Positions 1 to 12,043 of a stretch of 64,000 bases of DNA are shown one piece after another (the first letter of the stretch is position 1; each line of letters opens with the position of its first letter). The notes under the pieces are model-generated. The model searched no databases. It saw nothing but the letters and a program-made list of their open reading frames with translations, and had not been told where the DNA came from. The translations under genes were made by a program, and so were the position numbers. This DNA comes from Astropecten irregularis (Eukaryota; Echinodermata; Asteroidea; Paxillosida; Astropectinidae). Location: contig OZ020254.1 of NCBI GenBank assembly GCA_963971285.1, positions 9,548,001 to 9,612,000 on the forward strand, written 5' to 3'.

Positions 1-49
1 CCAAATTTCTGAAATATTTTCATTCATTTTGATGGATTTCCTTGTGCAG

Positions 50-1757
50 ACTTGTCGTCCAGATTCACGATGAATTACTGTTGGAGGTGGCCGATCATGA
101 TGTGGACTCAGTCAAGGGTAAGTTGCCTTGAACTATTCAAATGAGCTGATCCTTGGAGAAAAATCTGTGGATAGCAAAATAAATAGCTGATCGAGTTGAT
201 TGAAGTTGAAGCCAGCTCCATCAATTTAAACGCTCACAATGTTGCCATTTGCACTATGATTGATTATTGTCAACCTCAATTTTTTATGTGTGCTTGTATA
301 GTTCATGGTTTTCATCAATTGTAGATTTGCAAGCCAAAAAAGAAAAAAATGCAATTGAAAAAAAAAAATTGGGAAAATACTGGATCTTTTCAGTTATTAT
401 TCGCCAATTACTAGATAAACATGCTGTGTAGGGCTATAGGTTGCTTTTCTACACCTAATAAGACAGCAGAAGCAAAAGTTAGAAGATGACGTCACATGCG
501 AAGGATCTAGCCCCCCAAGAATGTTGGTCTTCTAGCCCCCCCCCCCCCCCCCCCACCCCCCCGGAACCGCACCTGGCTGACACAAATAAAAAGCTAAATG
601 AATTTGGACAAAGATAACAAACAGATTTCAGAGGTTGCACTGTCAAATAGGCTGGTAGAAAAAGCATACAATCTTTGTACAGTGTTTATCGAAACAGTTT
701 GGCAAAGATTGTTTTGGGCAAGCACTAAGATGGGAGACTATTGTCTTAATTTAGTAATATTCTCCATGGTCACTCAGCTATCCCGCGGTCTTTGTAACAA
801 AATTACACGGCTCTGCTTATCGCCGCAGACAACAGTACTTATAATATTTATATACAACTAGTGGCAAATTTCTTCACTAGCTCAGCAAGCTAGAAATCTT
901 TATTTATTTGCACAACAGAAAATCCTTTCTCATCTATGAAATAGGATCCCATAAGCACAGAATTTCTTGCTTCTGTAAGCACCTAATCTACGCTTACAGC
1001 GTGTCATGATATTGAGTCCTGTTCCTTATTTCAGGCATTTTGAAGTCTGCGATGGAAGTGACGGAATTTCACTGTGGTGTCAACGTGCAGCTCCAGGTAA
1101 ATTTTTAAAAATTACTAGATTTGAAGTAAATTTGGAATGAAAAGAATAAACAAGCTGGGTATTTAAACTGGTTCATTTCTGGAAGGTGAACCCTAAACCT
1201 CTGGATTCCCACACCAGTGCTCTTCTTTTGTTGCTATCCATTCAAATCTGTCAATTTTTTTTCCTTCCCTCCGGAGGAATGTCACTTCCCGACTTCAGTT
1301 CCAGGGAGCATAGATCTCCTTATTTCAGCCCTAACCTTTTAGGTTAAATTTACATTCCCATTTTTAAAAGAAAAACAATTGTCTACTGATTTTGCATTGC
1401 CTGGGGCCAATTTCATAGAGATGCATAAGCACCAAAATTTGATTAAGCACCAAAAGCCTTGGTAAATAAAATCAGTTTGCCAGTCAGAAGTCCTTGTGAA
1501 TGTTATGCTCAGCAAACAATGGCCAAATACAGGTTAAAAGCAGTAAACATACACATGAAAATTTGGTTGTTAATCCTGTTTGATCAAGAAAGACTTTTCA
1601 TGCTTAAGCAAATCATGGAGATATAAAACGGAATGAGCAAATTTGGAAAATGGACCCAGGTCATAAAAAAAGCTTCTGGTCGCTTATCTTTGGCTGATAA
1701 CAGGTACCATTGCCGGTGTCAATTGCGGTCGGCAAAAACTGGGGACAACTGGAGTGA
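50..1757 (+). CDS. POLN: DNA polymerase nu-like, 3' end (last three coding exons)
   Basis: Family A DNA polymerase, a translesion and crosslink-repair enzyme in the nucleus. Three coding exons are visible: 50-117, 1035-1096 and 1704-1757 (TGA), each with AG/GT borders and matching phase. The first encodes LVVQIHDELLLEV, which is polymerase motif C with the catalytic His-Asp-Glu. The last two encode a tail reading VQLQVPLPVSIAVGKNWGQLE. From memory the tail matches vertebrate POLN (QLQVPL.VS..G..WG.L) better than POLQ, whose end reads KVKIGASWGEL, although POLQ is the main alternative. The rest of the gene lies upstream of the window. An AATAAA at 1863-1868 is a plausible poly(A) signal. Intron 1 (118-1034) contains a poly-C run at about 535-562. 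Confidence 0.82.
1405..1656. repeat. MITE family B, diverged copy 1
   Basis: Starts GGCCAATTTCATAGAG after CCTGG and ends in a decayed inverse copy next to CCCAGG. It is the most diverged of the four family B copies (others at 6067, 41732, 49471) and lies in intron 2 of the POLN-like gene. Confidence 0.7.
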
Positions 1758-2854
1758 CATGAGACAACAAAAAAACCCGAAGGATGAGCCCAGCAAGTTT
1801 ACTGACTGAGAAAACAAACGAATGGATGGTTCCCTACTCTTCGTTGACAAAGAGTTTGTCACAATAAAAATTGTCAATATAGCAGACCTTTTTAGCTGCC
1901 TGAAGGCATGTGAACAGCAAATTTATAGGTTGAGAAAGTATGATTTTAAGTTTTGCAGAGAAAAGAAAATGTTATTAAAAAACTGAGAATTGAACCTAGT
2001 ACTTCCAGTATAATATCCAACTTGAACACTTGGGTAATAGTCTACAGGCCTGTTTTACAATTCAAGATTGCTCAGCTATTGAAAAGGGACAATCATTATC
2101 ATTATCTGTTTTATTTGGTTACTTCATTTTGAGCTTAGTTTTTAATAAAAAATAATGAAAATGTCTTCCTCACAATTCAGACTGTTCTTCAAAATTCCAA
2201 CATTTTGGACAAAATTGTTTCTCTAGAGGATTGGACTCAAATACTTTATAATGATATTCAACTTGTAAAATTTGAAAGTTTTTGTTGATTTTTGAAACAG
2301 CTTTTGTTTCTAAATGTATTACAATAATAACATTTAGTATATTTATTCAATTGTTTTTAACTTTTTCACCTTTGCGAGAATTGCCACAATTTGTTGTTGA
2401 TTTATGTATTCCAGATTATTTCCCAATTAGTTTGTTTTTCACATTTCTTAAAAAGTCGTTAAACAGACGATATAGCTTAATTTTGAAATAAATTCGTTTT
2501 TCATTGTTGAAGCTGAAGTGAAAAAAATAGTTTTGTCCATGTAACAATTTTACCTTGAGCGATATATTTGAGAATGAAATCAATGCATAGGGCCTGCGGC
2601 TGGGCGCAAACTTTTGGGACTTTGTATTTTCAGCCAGTACCGGGTTTTATGGAGTTTTACCCTAAACATATAGGAATTTGGTGCATGCACTTTAAAATGA
2701 CCTTTTTTTGTAAGGGCACGAGATCGGTTATATTGTATTCATTGTTGACTCGAGCGATAAGCATCGCAAAATTCAATACTGTACAGTGAAGTAGCCTGTG
2801 TGTGCTTTTAGATCAGTCGGGCAAAAAAGTCGTTGCGATCAGTTGGGTTTAGAA
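1758..2854. other. Intergenic, POLN-like to SLC7 transporter
   Basis: AT-rich sequence with no convincing gene. It should hold the POLN 3' UTR and the transporter promoter. A possible 3' splice site (tgcttttag) ends at about 2811, so the first coding exon of the transporter may be preceded by a non-coding exon; this is only a consensus match. Confidence 0.5.
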
Positions 2855-5800
2855 ATGGAAGTCGAAAATCATGAGCGGTCGTCCGACAGGGAGAGTCGAA
2901 CGAGTACCGACTCGTCGAGCTCATCACGGGTTGAGCTTAAGCGTACCATCTCCCTGTTCAGCGGTGTTGCCATCAATGTAGGCATCATCATAGGGTCCGG
3001 TATCTTCATCTCACCGAAGGGGGTACTCCGGGGTGCAGGCTCGGTGGGCCTGACGCTGGTCCTGTGGGTGATATGCGGTGTGTTCTCCCTGCTAGGGGCC
3101 CTGTGCTATGCCGAGTTGGGAACGACCTATCCGTACTCCGGCGGCGTCTACGCCTATCTCAAGGCAATCTACGGTGACCTGGCCGCCTTCCTGCTGATGT
3201 GGACGGCTATTCTGATGGCCCAACCTTCATCCTTTGCCGTCATCGCTCTCACATTTGGTAACTACTGTGTGCAGCCACTGTATCCTGATCCATCATGCCC
3301 TCCACCTGCCATCATACCACAGCTCTTGGGGACCGTCGTAATACGTGAGTTCAATGCAATCTTTGCCATTCCATTCAGTATTCTGCAATTTACTGATCAC
3401 ATTTCATTAAAGGTAGTATCATCATTGGTAAGAAACCAAAATATACGTTTTCACAGATTTACGTATAAGTTACAGGGATATGAAGAGGGTGTTGGTAGAA
3501 ACATACCATTAAAATTTCCACCTGAAATGCTGTATTTATCAAGAAATTCGTAAAACAACGACCAAAAATCTTTTTGATCTTTTAAAAGATCAAAAATAAA
3601 ACTTCTCTTTTCATTCTGAACAGTGTTCCTTGCCATGACGAACATACTGAGCACTCGACTCTCCACTGCAGTGCAGAACTTCTTCACCGTCTGCAAAGTG
3701 ATTGCTCTTCTGATTATAATCGGCGGTGGTGCGGTGCAGTTATTCCGAGGCAAGTCAGAAATCCAGCAAAATATTGTCGATGTCAGTACGAATACAGCTC
3801 AAAGGATACAATGGAAGTTGCACTTTCAATACGGGCTGTATAGAAATACAAGCGCATTATGTGAAAGCTTATGAATGCTACACTTTTCAGGTTTAAAGGC
3901 ATTGCATACGTTTGGTAATGACTCTGAAAATTTATGGCAATAAAAACTTACTTGGTGAGAAGTACAGCTGCTTTGGATAGTATTATGCATATTGAGAAAC
4001 GTTCAATTCGAAGTACCGCGGTTATGGGAAAATATGTCACTTTTTATCTCCAAAAATTATGAATCTGAGAAGCGTTATGGCCGTAACGCTTCTCAGCTAT
4101 TGACTTACTGTTATCTGGCGTGAAATAACCGCTCTAGTTTGTCGCCAAAATCTCACAAACGCTACCACCTTTTGAATTTAAACTTTCACAGGTTAGTTTT
4201 ATGGTATATATATACAAATATATTGGTTTGAAACAAACAATAGGCTCAAATTACCAAACGTATGCAATCCCTTTAAAGGTATACTATCATACTTTGGTAG
4301 CATACCGAAACAGAAATCTCTACAGACTGGGAATGTCACCGATGACTTACTGACTTATCTTTCTTGATATTTGCCCATGAATCTGCATTTCTTTGACAAA
4401 AACCAAAGTATGAAATTACATTTAAGCCATTGTAGCACTGACTTTTTTTCAAACCGACTATTATAGATAATTCTTCTATGCCTTCCATGTATGTATTATA
4501 ACTCTACTTCTATCAACCTCGGTTGTAGGTGAGACCCAGAATTTCGAGAATTCGTTTGAAGGATCTACTTTTGCCGGTCTTGGCGACGCTCTCTACTCTG
4601 GTTTATTCTCTTACGCGGGTTGGTAAGTTACTCATAGTTTTTCAATCATTTCAATCGCTATGATAAATGATTATTAGAAAACACATTATAGATAACATGG
4701 ATTTATTATTTGGGTACAGTTTACGAAATATCCATCAATCCGTGAGCCCATTGCAGCTACTTTCTTAAATCTCTTAAGATTCTTGATTAATAGTTGGTGT
4801 ATATGGGGTAGCTTACAAAGGGCAATGAGTTACATTTTTCTCCAGGGTGGATGTTTCATTCTGATTTATGTTGAGGTCAGGCGATCGTAACTCCAAGCCT
4901 TGTATATATTTAAGGCAGCGGCGTAGTCTAGAAAACGCTTAAATTGCTGCCCACATTCCTTCTTCTGATGCTAATTGAGGGGGGGGGGTGAGACATTTTT
5001 AAAGTTTTCCAATAACTTCAACAGTATACACCGTTGTTTTCCTTGTTCTTTTTTGCCGTTGCGGATTTATTTTGCGCCCCCTAAAAAGTGGCGCCCGGGC
5101 ACGTGCCTCCCCCCCCCCCCCCCCCCCCTTACCTAGATACGTCACTGATTTCAGGTTACTTTTTGGGTTGATAAGCAGTTTGCAGCAGTTAATTACTTGC
5201 ATTTATGCTAATATCTGCATGATTTGAAAATGGAGCCGAGCATGCAGGGTACACGAGCCGAGGCTGGATCAGACTCAATAGGCATACGGTACCATATACA
5301 TGTAGCCTACATGTACTTACATCTATCTAATAAGTGTATTCTATCTTCGATTTTTGTTTTTTATTAAAGGTACAGCTTGAATATTGTGGCCGAAGAACTG
5401 AAACACCCGAACAAGTAAGAATGTTTTGACAAATTATGTTTTACGACAAAAACAGCGATAATGTGCGTTTGTGATGGGATTGTGAGCATGCAGGAAGGCT
5501 TCCGATCCTTCCTCCATGATCATGAGGAGGTGTTTCCTTTTATGGTGTGTGTGCGTTTAGGACTTAAAGCAATGTGTCGTAAACCTGGGCTGGATTTCAC
5601 GAAACGTTACGATGAATCTGAAGATGAGTTGTAAGCATTTTACCATAGTGATTTGTGTTGTGACGTCACACTTTGATTAGCAAATCAGATTGATTCACGA
5701 TTTGAGATTGAGGTTAATAGTGACCACTGTTTGCCATCGACTGCGAATCTATGCAAGCCCTGAGCTGCCATCAAGTTGATGTATACGAAACGAGAGATGA

Positions 5801-8800
5801 AAAAATGATAATTTTTTCGGATAGCTGCAGTGGAGGCACACTTTAGGGTAAATAAAGACAGACAAACGAGTCCGACAACTACGGGACTCCACGAGTGTCA
5901 TTCCAAAGTTAAATAGATAACTTACAAATCTCACCTTGCATATTTTAGTATGTGGTAAAAGTCGTCTTGCCTCGATAATTATCTCACCGCAAAAATGCGA
6001 AGTCGATTTCTCTTAATTTATCTGGCCTGTTCGACATTCTGGATCTAAGAAGTCGACTTATCCTGGGGCCAATTTTCATGGAACTGCTAAGCACAACAAA
6101 TTGCTTAGGCCTAGCACAGAAATGTCTTGCCCAATAAAACAAACCACCGTTACAAAATCCATTTGATAAGTTCATGGTCATCAGCGAACAACAGTCATAG
6201 AACAATCACAAGCGATACACAACACATGGACATTTGGTTGTTAACCCTGTTTTTATTTATGTCATGCTTCGCAAATTTGTGTGCTTAGCAGCGCCGTGAA
6301 ATTGGCCCCTGGTAGTATATTTTGCCAGGTGGATATCTGGATAAGCGGGAATTGCACTCATTGAGCTCCGTAGATAATTGACACAAGTAATTAATTTTGA
6401 GCAGCCATTTACTGAACGGCAGTATCACACCGTTAGGAGATCAATGAGCTGGACGATTTGAGAATATGACTATAATTATGTTAAAATATAAATGGGGCAG
6501 ATGTCATAATAAAATAATGATGAATTTCGACTCATATATGCCACAGAAAAGAACTATAGAAGTGGACAAATTCGTGTGAGTGAATCTCTTTCCTTCCACA
6601 GGAATCTACCGAGAGCGATTTACATCACAGTCTTCTTGGTAACCATTATCTACACGCTGGCCAATGTCTCTTACTTCACTGCAATGACGCCACAGGAGCT
6701 ACTGGAATCAGATGCAGTTGCTGTGGTAAGAATACTTGTCTTAATGTTGATATTTCGCACCTAAAATCATAAATAAATGTTCCTGTTCTCGGTTTCTCTA
6801 CAGTCTCTTTGCTCACTTAGCAATAAAAATCCCGGTTGTTGCTTGTTTTACAACGTGGGTATATACATATACACTGTTTATGGTGTGAGATCGCCAGTCA
6901 CTATAAAACATGACAGTTTTGACCAGTAGGTCTATTGTATTTGCTTTACGGTCGAGTATATCATTGGGTCTAGGTAAACCTTAGTCTATGTGATAGACGC
7001 ACTCGCCATACAGCGAGCAAGCATCTATCACTATGCGGGCAGATAATTATGCAAGCCAACCCAGCACTGACCTCTCTAAGTTTGGACCAATCAGGGGGCA
7101 TCTAGTCGTCTCGTTTGGCGAGCGGTCTATCATGTAGATAGCAGCTGCCGAACGGACGCGCGAAATTGACCAATCAACATCCTCCGTGACGATCGTTAGG
7201 GAAATGTTCTAAAAACATATCTGATTGGCTGATGTGCCTCGTTGCATAAAATCTGCATGTATGCATGTTTCAGACGTTCGTACGTAGTGGCACGGAGTAG
7301 AATGTGTGATACTCAGACTCGGTAGACCTGGGATGTAATGACTTACCTTCAGCGTAAGAAAACCTCAAAATATTAATATACATCCTCATAATAGTAATGT
7401 TCATGCCACATTTGGCGCCACACATTACACTGTGGTAATATTGCCTTGGCAATTATTTACTGCATTATGTTCATGATTAGCTGATACTTAATTAAGCCCA
7501 TTGTTTTTTGTTTTCGTTCCTGCACAGACATTCGGTAGCAAGGTACTGGGTGGTTTTGCACTGATCATGCCTATATCTGTGGCTCTGTCTACATTTGGTT
7601 CTGTTAATGGCAACATGATCACGTGCTCAAGGTAGGCTAAATGATTTGCATAATACAAGTCCCACTGTAAGATATAGGGATCCCTCAACCAATCGAAGTA
7701 GCGGATACCTTTGTTACTTAGGCTCATTGGCTAAAGGTACTATCATTCAGGTAATTCCTAGATTTATCTATAAGGGTATAAAGAAGGTTTTAGAAACATA
7801 CCGTTAAAATGTTTCTGCCTGAAACGCTGTATTTATCCAGAAATGAGTAAAGCCAATGACCAAAAACAATTTTGATCTTCGGAAGATCAAAAATAACGGT
7901 AGCAATATTATTATTATACTATTATTACTGTGACCGTTTTTTTCAGTTTTCTCAGAAATGAGGCACCGTATGGGACTGGAATTTTCACAGATGTTACTGT
8001 TTCTTTCTTGATATTTTTGTCCACGGAACTTTTACAAAAAGCAAAGTATGAAATTACATGTATAGTTACATCCATATAGGGAATACGAACAAACCGAATA
8101 GCACGCCCTCACAGAGCGTGCTGAGATGGCTAATCGGACCAAAAATGTGCAGTATGGTGTCCTGAACTAAGCATTATTTATAGGGACTTTGCGAAATGGG
8201 GCTTGAGTCTAGGCTTGGCATCAAGTTGTTTTTCTACTGCCATTTCTACTGATTGGCATTTGTATTTCCTCAGCTTCACTATGTGGCCCAATACCTTCGT
8301 TTCATTTTATGGGTTTCAAATGGAGGTAGTGAAATAAGTCCCAAGCCTAGCCTCAAGCCTATAGTTCCGTAATAGAGGCCCATAGACTCAAACGAATGGT
8401 TGTAGGCGTATAATGTTAATCAGGTCACTGTTACTCCATTGCTACTTATTGATTTACACAGAGTGCTATGGATAGAGAGTTTGCTGTTAACTTCTGTGTT
8501 GTTATTATTGTAATTTTGTATGAAGATTGTTTTACGTGGGATCTCGCGAGAAGCAGCTACCACATCTGTTGTCCATGATTCACATCAAGTTGCTTACTCC
8601 CCTTCCGTCCATCATTTTAACTGTGAGTGATCACCATTTACTATTTCACTGAAGGTTAATAGTCTCCCCCATTGCACGGAGAAAGGGCAAACGTTTATGG
8701 CTGTAGTATCAGGCAATCCGTTGCATTGGTTGCAGTGGTTATTAATTGCCAAATGAATCTACTGACGCCTATAGGCCTATATCTCACTGTTTATAGTGTT

Positions 8801-10889
8801 CCAAAAATGCGATAAGCACCAACTATCGAAGTATCATTACAGGATTCAATCAGTATCAAAGTTTGTCAAGTGTTGCGAAGCGAGTTTCGAATTTTCGTCC
8901 CAAGTTAACCCTTTTCAGACATGCTACACTATTTTATCGGGGTAATTGGTGTAGGTCTACGTCAATTTTCAAACCAAGCTTTTTGACAAAATAATGTGCC
9001 TGTTATATACAGTAGTACATTGACTGCGTTTATAATTGCGCAGTGTGCCCTTAGTGCTGCCATGTAACTGTCAGCCAATGCATTGCCCACCCCACTACTG
9101 AACAGGCTCGCCGCACTCGCCTGCCTTGATGACTTTCGTGGTTTTAGGTGTTTATCCTTGCGCCTTTTTTAAAAATTCCCTTGTTATTCTTGATGCATAA
9201 CACTGTGGTTGTTGTTTTTGTTTGCAGGCAGTTCTGAGTATCTTCTATACCTTTTCCAATGACATCTACACACTGATCAATTATTTCAACTTTGTGACGT
9301 GGACTTCGAGCGGCGTGGCTGTAGCTGGCATGATATGGGTCAGATACAAAGAACCAGACAAGCCCCGCCCATTCAAGGTATGAGTTCAAGGGTCAGCATG
9401 GACCCATTCACGAATAGACCGGTACACCGGTATATGATTAAGGTATATGATTAATGTGTTTTGCGACAGTTTTTGTGCTAAAATCTTGTACCGTCAGAAT
9501 CACATAGTCCGGCTATCCGCTGAAGGGTCTTTTGAGGGCTTTTTTTTTAGCTGACGCCTAAACTCACACCAAGTTCTACTGCTAGTTCAAAATTCAATTT
9601 TCAACAGGCAAAAAAACAGTGCTCAGTTCTCCGAAACGCAATATCAAAACAGGAGGCGTGTACAACGTTGGTAAAAGTGACAGAACAGCTGCAGCCTGCT
9701 CATGAAATGGAATAAACACAAACCCGTGTGAAATGTTCAGCTCACGTCATCACCGGAAACAGTAGAAAACCATTGCAATTGATTATGGCAAATTGTGCCC
9801 TTTGAAATAGAGGTGTTTTAATCGCGTTTTCGGTCTTTGTTTAACTCATTTCTGCATAAATGCACCATTTCAGGCAGGAATATTTTAATGGTATGTTAGT
9901 ACCAGCACCATCTTTGTACCCTACGTAAAATTTCTGCTTCGGTATGCTACCGTAAGTATGATACTACCTTAAACTTGTTTTGTCAACAGGTGAACATCAT
10001 TGTGGCCGTTTTATTCGTTCTGGCATCCGTCTTCCTCGTTGTCATAGGAGCCATCGATTCACCTATAGACACAGCTATAGGTGTTGCTATCACATTGACA
10101 GGAATACCAGTCTATTTCCTGCTGGTTTATCCAAAAAGTCTACCAGGCTGGCTGAACCGGCTACAAGGTATTAAAGTCCCCGTGTTCAGACTTAGAAACA
10201 CGGTCTGTTCAAATCACGGTCCTCTATCGCGGCGCGCTAAAACACACTGTAGCATTTTTATGTTTTCCTTCTTCGAGCAATAGGCCTATGGGTGCACCCA
10301 AGTAAATAGGGCCAAAATCCGTCCGCCGAGCTCATTAATAAAAGTTAAGCACTCAATATATTTTAAATAAGAGAGTTGTGAGAGCTATTAAAATGAAGGA
10401 TTGAAGAAATGTGGCACTGGACCTCCTGCCTGGACTCTGGGCTTCCATTTGTGACCATTTTTGATGCAATTGGGTGAGAAAGTGGGTCTATTTCAGCCGC
10501 TTTGCAGAGGGATGTTTTTTTGAAAATGGCTTCTTTGATTGGAGTGATCCATACCTTGTTTTAGGGGTGGTCAGCTGAGAATGAGTATATCTCAAAAATT
10601 CAATGGTCACCCTACCATAAAATGAAAAGAAAATGAAAGGTGACATGTTCCTCATCATTTTTCTGTGTAACTCGAACAGCTGTGAGAGTTCTGTATATTT
10701 TGAAATGATTTTTGAAGTTCGGGGATTTATCACTGTTGTCTATGGGAGTTTATTTACTTGGGTGCAACCCTATACGAGCGCCGATTTGGAGCCGTAGCGC
10801 CTCCAAGAGTTTGCAACGCGTTGCAAATTGATATGTACAGAATTTGTCGACCCAATAAGGCATGCGCATCTGTGGCCTTTTTCAATGCT

Positions 10890-10939
<50 letters not shown>

Positions 10940-11659
10940 TTTCATGGATCTATTTTAAAACTACGAGTATCAAAATAAAGACTTTTGGCTGCGGTTAGGA
11001 AGTAAATTCTCTGGTTTGAAAATGAATACAGAGTTTCAGCTTTGATAAGAAAAACCACAACCTATATTTTCAGCATTTGAATTACAGAAACGAAGCCGGA
11101 GCCTGAGCCGGAGCCGAGCTTTGAGAAATTCCCCTGGAATGGGTCGACCGATTGGCCAACGCATTGCAAACTCTTTGAGATGTATTTGTTGAATCGCCTG
11201 TATTTATTTATTACTTATTGATGTGTAGAACGAATCCCATAAGATGCATAGGTCCAGAATGAGAACAATTTGTCAGAAGTACGACTTAAAGATCTTAACT
11301 TGATCAAATCCCATATATTCATGTTGTCTATTCAAGTCCTCAATATATGCATAGTGCTCTCCGTTGGCCTCAACATTTTAGAAGATATATAAACTCGATG
11401 ACTGAAAGTTTTAACAAAATCGAAATACTGCCGAATTGGAGGATTTGTATATTTTGTGTGGATTTTTTTCTTCCAAACTGTGTGCCGTTTTTAGTTTCCA
11501 CTACATCGACCGAATTATTTCTGTTTCTATTATGTCTTTTCATTCGCGATGTCAAACTCTAATCATCTTCTTATCTCATCTATATCCTTGTTATCTATAG
11601 ATGGAGTGACAAGATGGCTGCAAAAGCTTCTACTGGTTGTCAAGGAAGAAAGAGACTGA
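2855..11659 (+). CDS. SLC7A11: SLC7 light-chain amino acid exchanger, xCT (cystine/glutamate)-like
   Basis: Plasma-membrane amino-acid exchanger of the heteromeric transporter light-chain family. Ten coding exons: 2855-3344, 3624-3749, 4529-4622, 5370-5414, 6602-6725, 7528-7631, 8526-8622, 9228-9377, 9990-10167 and 11601-11659. They total 1467 bases and encode 488 residues, the usual size. The start at 2855 is chosen because it directly precedes a short acidic/serine-rich tail before TM1; an in-frame GTG further up is not used. TM1 carries the substrate-loop signature [10 protein letters not shown] (residues 42-51). Cys148, in the loop after TM3, matches the cysteine that disulfide-links xCT to its SLC3A2 heavy chain. 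The stretches RGETQNF and VTRWLQ...VVKEE resemble xCT more than LAT or b0,+AT, from memory. Intron 2 begins with GC. An AATAAA lies at 11868-11873. Exact substrate is inferred; other SLC7A5-11 members are possible. Confidence 0.88.
3407..3600 (+). repeat. MITE family A fragment, copy 1
   Basis: Left half of family A in transporter intron 1: TTAAAGGTAGTATCAT terminus, then the central hairpin GATCTTTTAAAAGATC. The match stops about 24 bases before exon 2 (3624). Confidence 0.85.
3892..4277. repeat. MITE family F, TTTAAAGGCATTGCATACG ends
   Basis: Long terminal inverted repeats of about 28 bp (TTTAAAGGCATTGCATACG at the left, its inverse at 4250-4277). A near-perfect internal palindrome around 4065-4097 (CTGAGAAGCGTTA and inverse) forms a hairpin. 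The end TTAAAGG is shared with family A, suggesting the same TTAA-targeting superfamily. It lies in intron 2 of the transporter. Confidence 0.8.
4273..4425 (+). repeat. MITE family A, internally deleted copy 2
   Basis: Both termini are present (TTAAAGGTATACTATCAT and CAAAGTATGAAATTACATTTAA) with most of the middle missing. The left TTAA is the same one that ends the family F element at 4277. Confidence 0.85.
5108..5128. repeat. Poly-C tract
   Basis: Run of about 21 C in transporter intron 3. A shorter G run is at 4979-4988. No other structure is seen in this intron. Confidence 0.9.
6067..6307. repeat. MITE family B, copy 2
   Basis: 241 bp with terminal inverted repeats GGCCAATTTTCATGG / inverse, flanked on both sides by CCTGG (6062-6066 and 6308-6312), a 5-bp target duplication. 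It lies in transporter intron 4. Confidence 0.88.
7731..8060 (+). repeat. MITE family A, copy 3
   Basis: Nearly full-length but diverged family A copy in intron 6 of the transporter. The central hairpin GATCTTCGGAAGATC is at about 7874-7888, and the right terminus reads CAAAGTATGAAATTACAT. Confidence 0.8.
8176..8385. repeat. Foldback/MITE of about 200 bp
   Basis: Left arm ...GGGGCTTGAGTCTAGGCTTGG (8199-8219) is mirrored by the right arm CCAAGCCTAGCCTCAAGCC (8341-8359) and outer sequence. It lies in transporter intron 6, directly after the family A copy. Confidence 0.65.
9820..9974 (-). repeat. MITE family A, reversed partial copy 4
   Basis: Reverse-orientation half copy ending TACGTAAAATTTCTG...GATACTACCTTAA, about 16 bases before exon 9 of the transporter. 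Confidence 0.75.
10874..11133. repeat. MITE family E with GGCTCC hexamer termini, copy 1
   Basis: A left array of about nine GGCTCC units (from about 10889) and a right array of GAGCCG units (about 11095-11120) flank a core of about 150 bp. The core contains AACCACAACCTATATTTTCA and is shared with the copy at 29337. Outer ends read GGCCTTTTTCAA. It lies in the last intron of the transporter. The two overlapping 60-residue ORFs in the array are repeat artefacts. Confidence 0.8.
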
Positions 11660-11970
11660 CTGAACCAATCAAAAGATAGGGAGGAAATCAAAGGACATAA
11701 ATTTGTCACTCATGAAAGCTCTTTAGGTGGTTTTTTTTGTTAACTTATAATGTCACAACGAAAGTTCAATAGGCCTATGTATATTAGGCGTGTGTGACAT
11801 ACAAAAGTGAAAAGTCTGATAATGTGAGATGTTGAGGACACGCCCCCCCCCCCCCAAAAAAAAACACAATAAAAGTAATATAAATTTTAAAGCGCCTTGG
11901 AGAATGTGGGAGTTTAAGTTCGTTCCTTTAAAAAAATACCATATACCGATCCGACAGCGGATCTAATAAT

Positions 11971-12043
11971 AATGCACTCTATACTGCAGGGTGTATGTCT
12001 CAAAATAATCAGGCGATGTACACCCTGCAATTTTAGAGTGCGG
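11971..12043. repeat. Inverted repeat, 73 bp
   Basis: GCACTCTATACTGCAGGGTGTA is mirrored by TACACCCTGCAATTTTAGAGTGC, leaving a short loop. It is probably a small MITE remnant. Confidence 0.65.

Noticed and set aside
50-1757. POLQ instead of POLN
   Set aside because: The tail VQLQVPLPVSIAVGKNWGQLE fits POLN better from memory. Not fully excluded, hence the reduced confidence.
3451-3753. 100-codon minus-strand frame
   Set aside because: It spans MITE sequence and the antisense of transporter exon 2.
10754-10958. Arg-Ser or Leu-Arg repeat ORFs
   Set aside because: Translations of the GGCTCC hexamer array of family E. There is no gene support.
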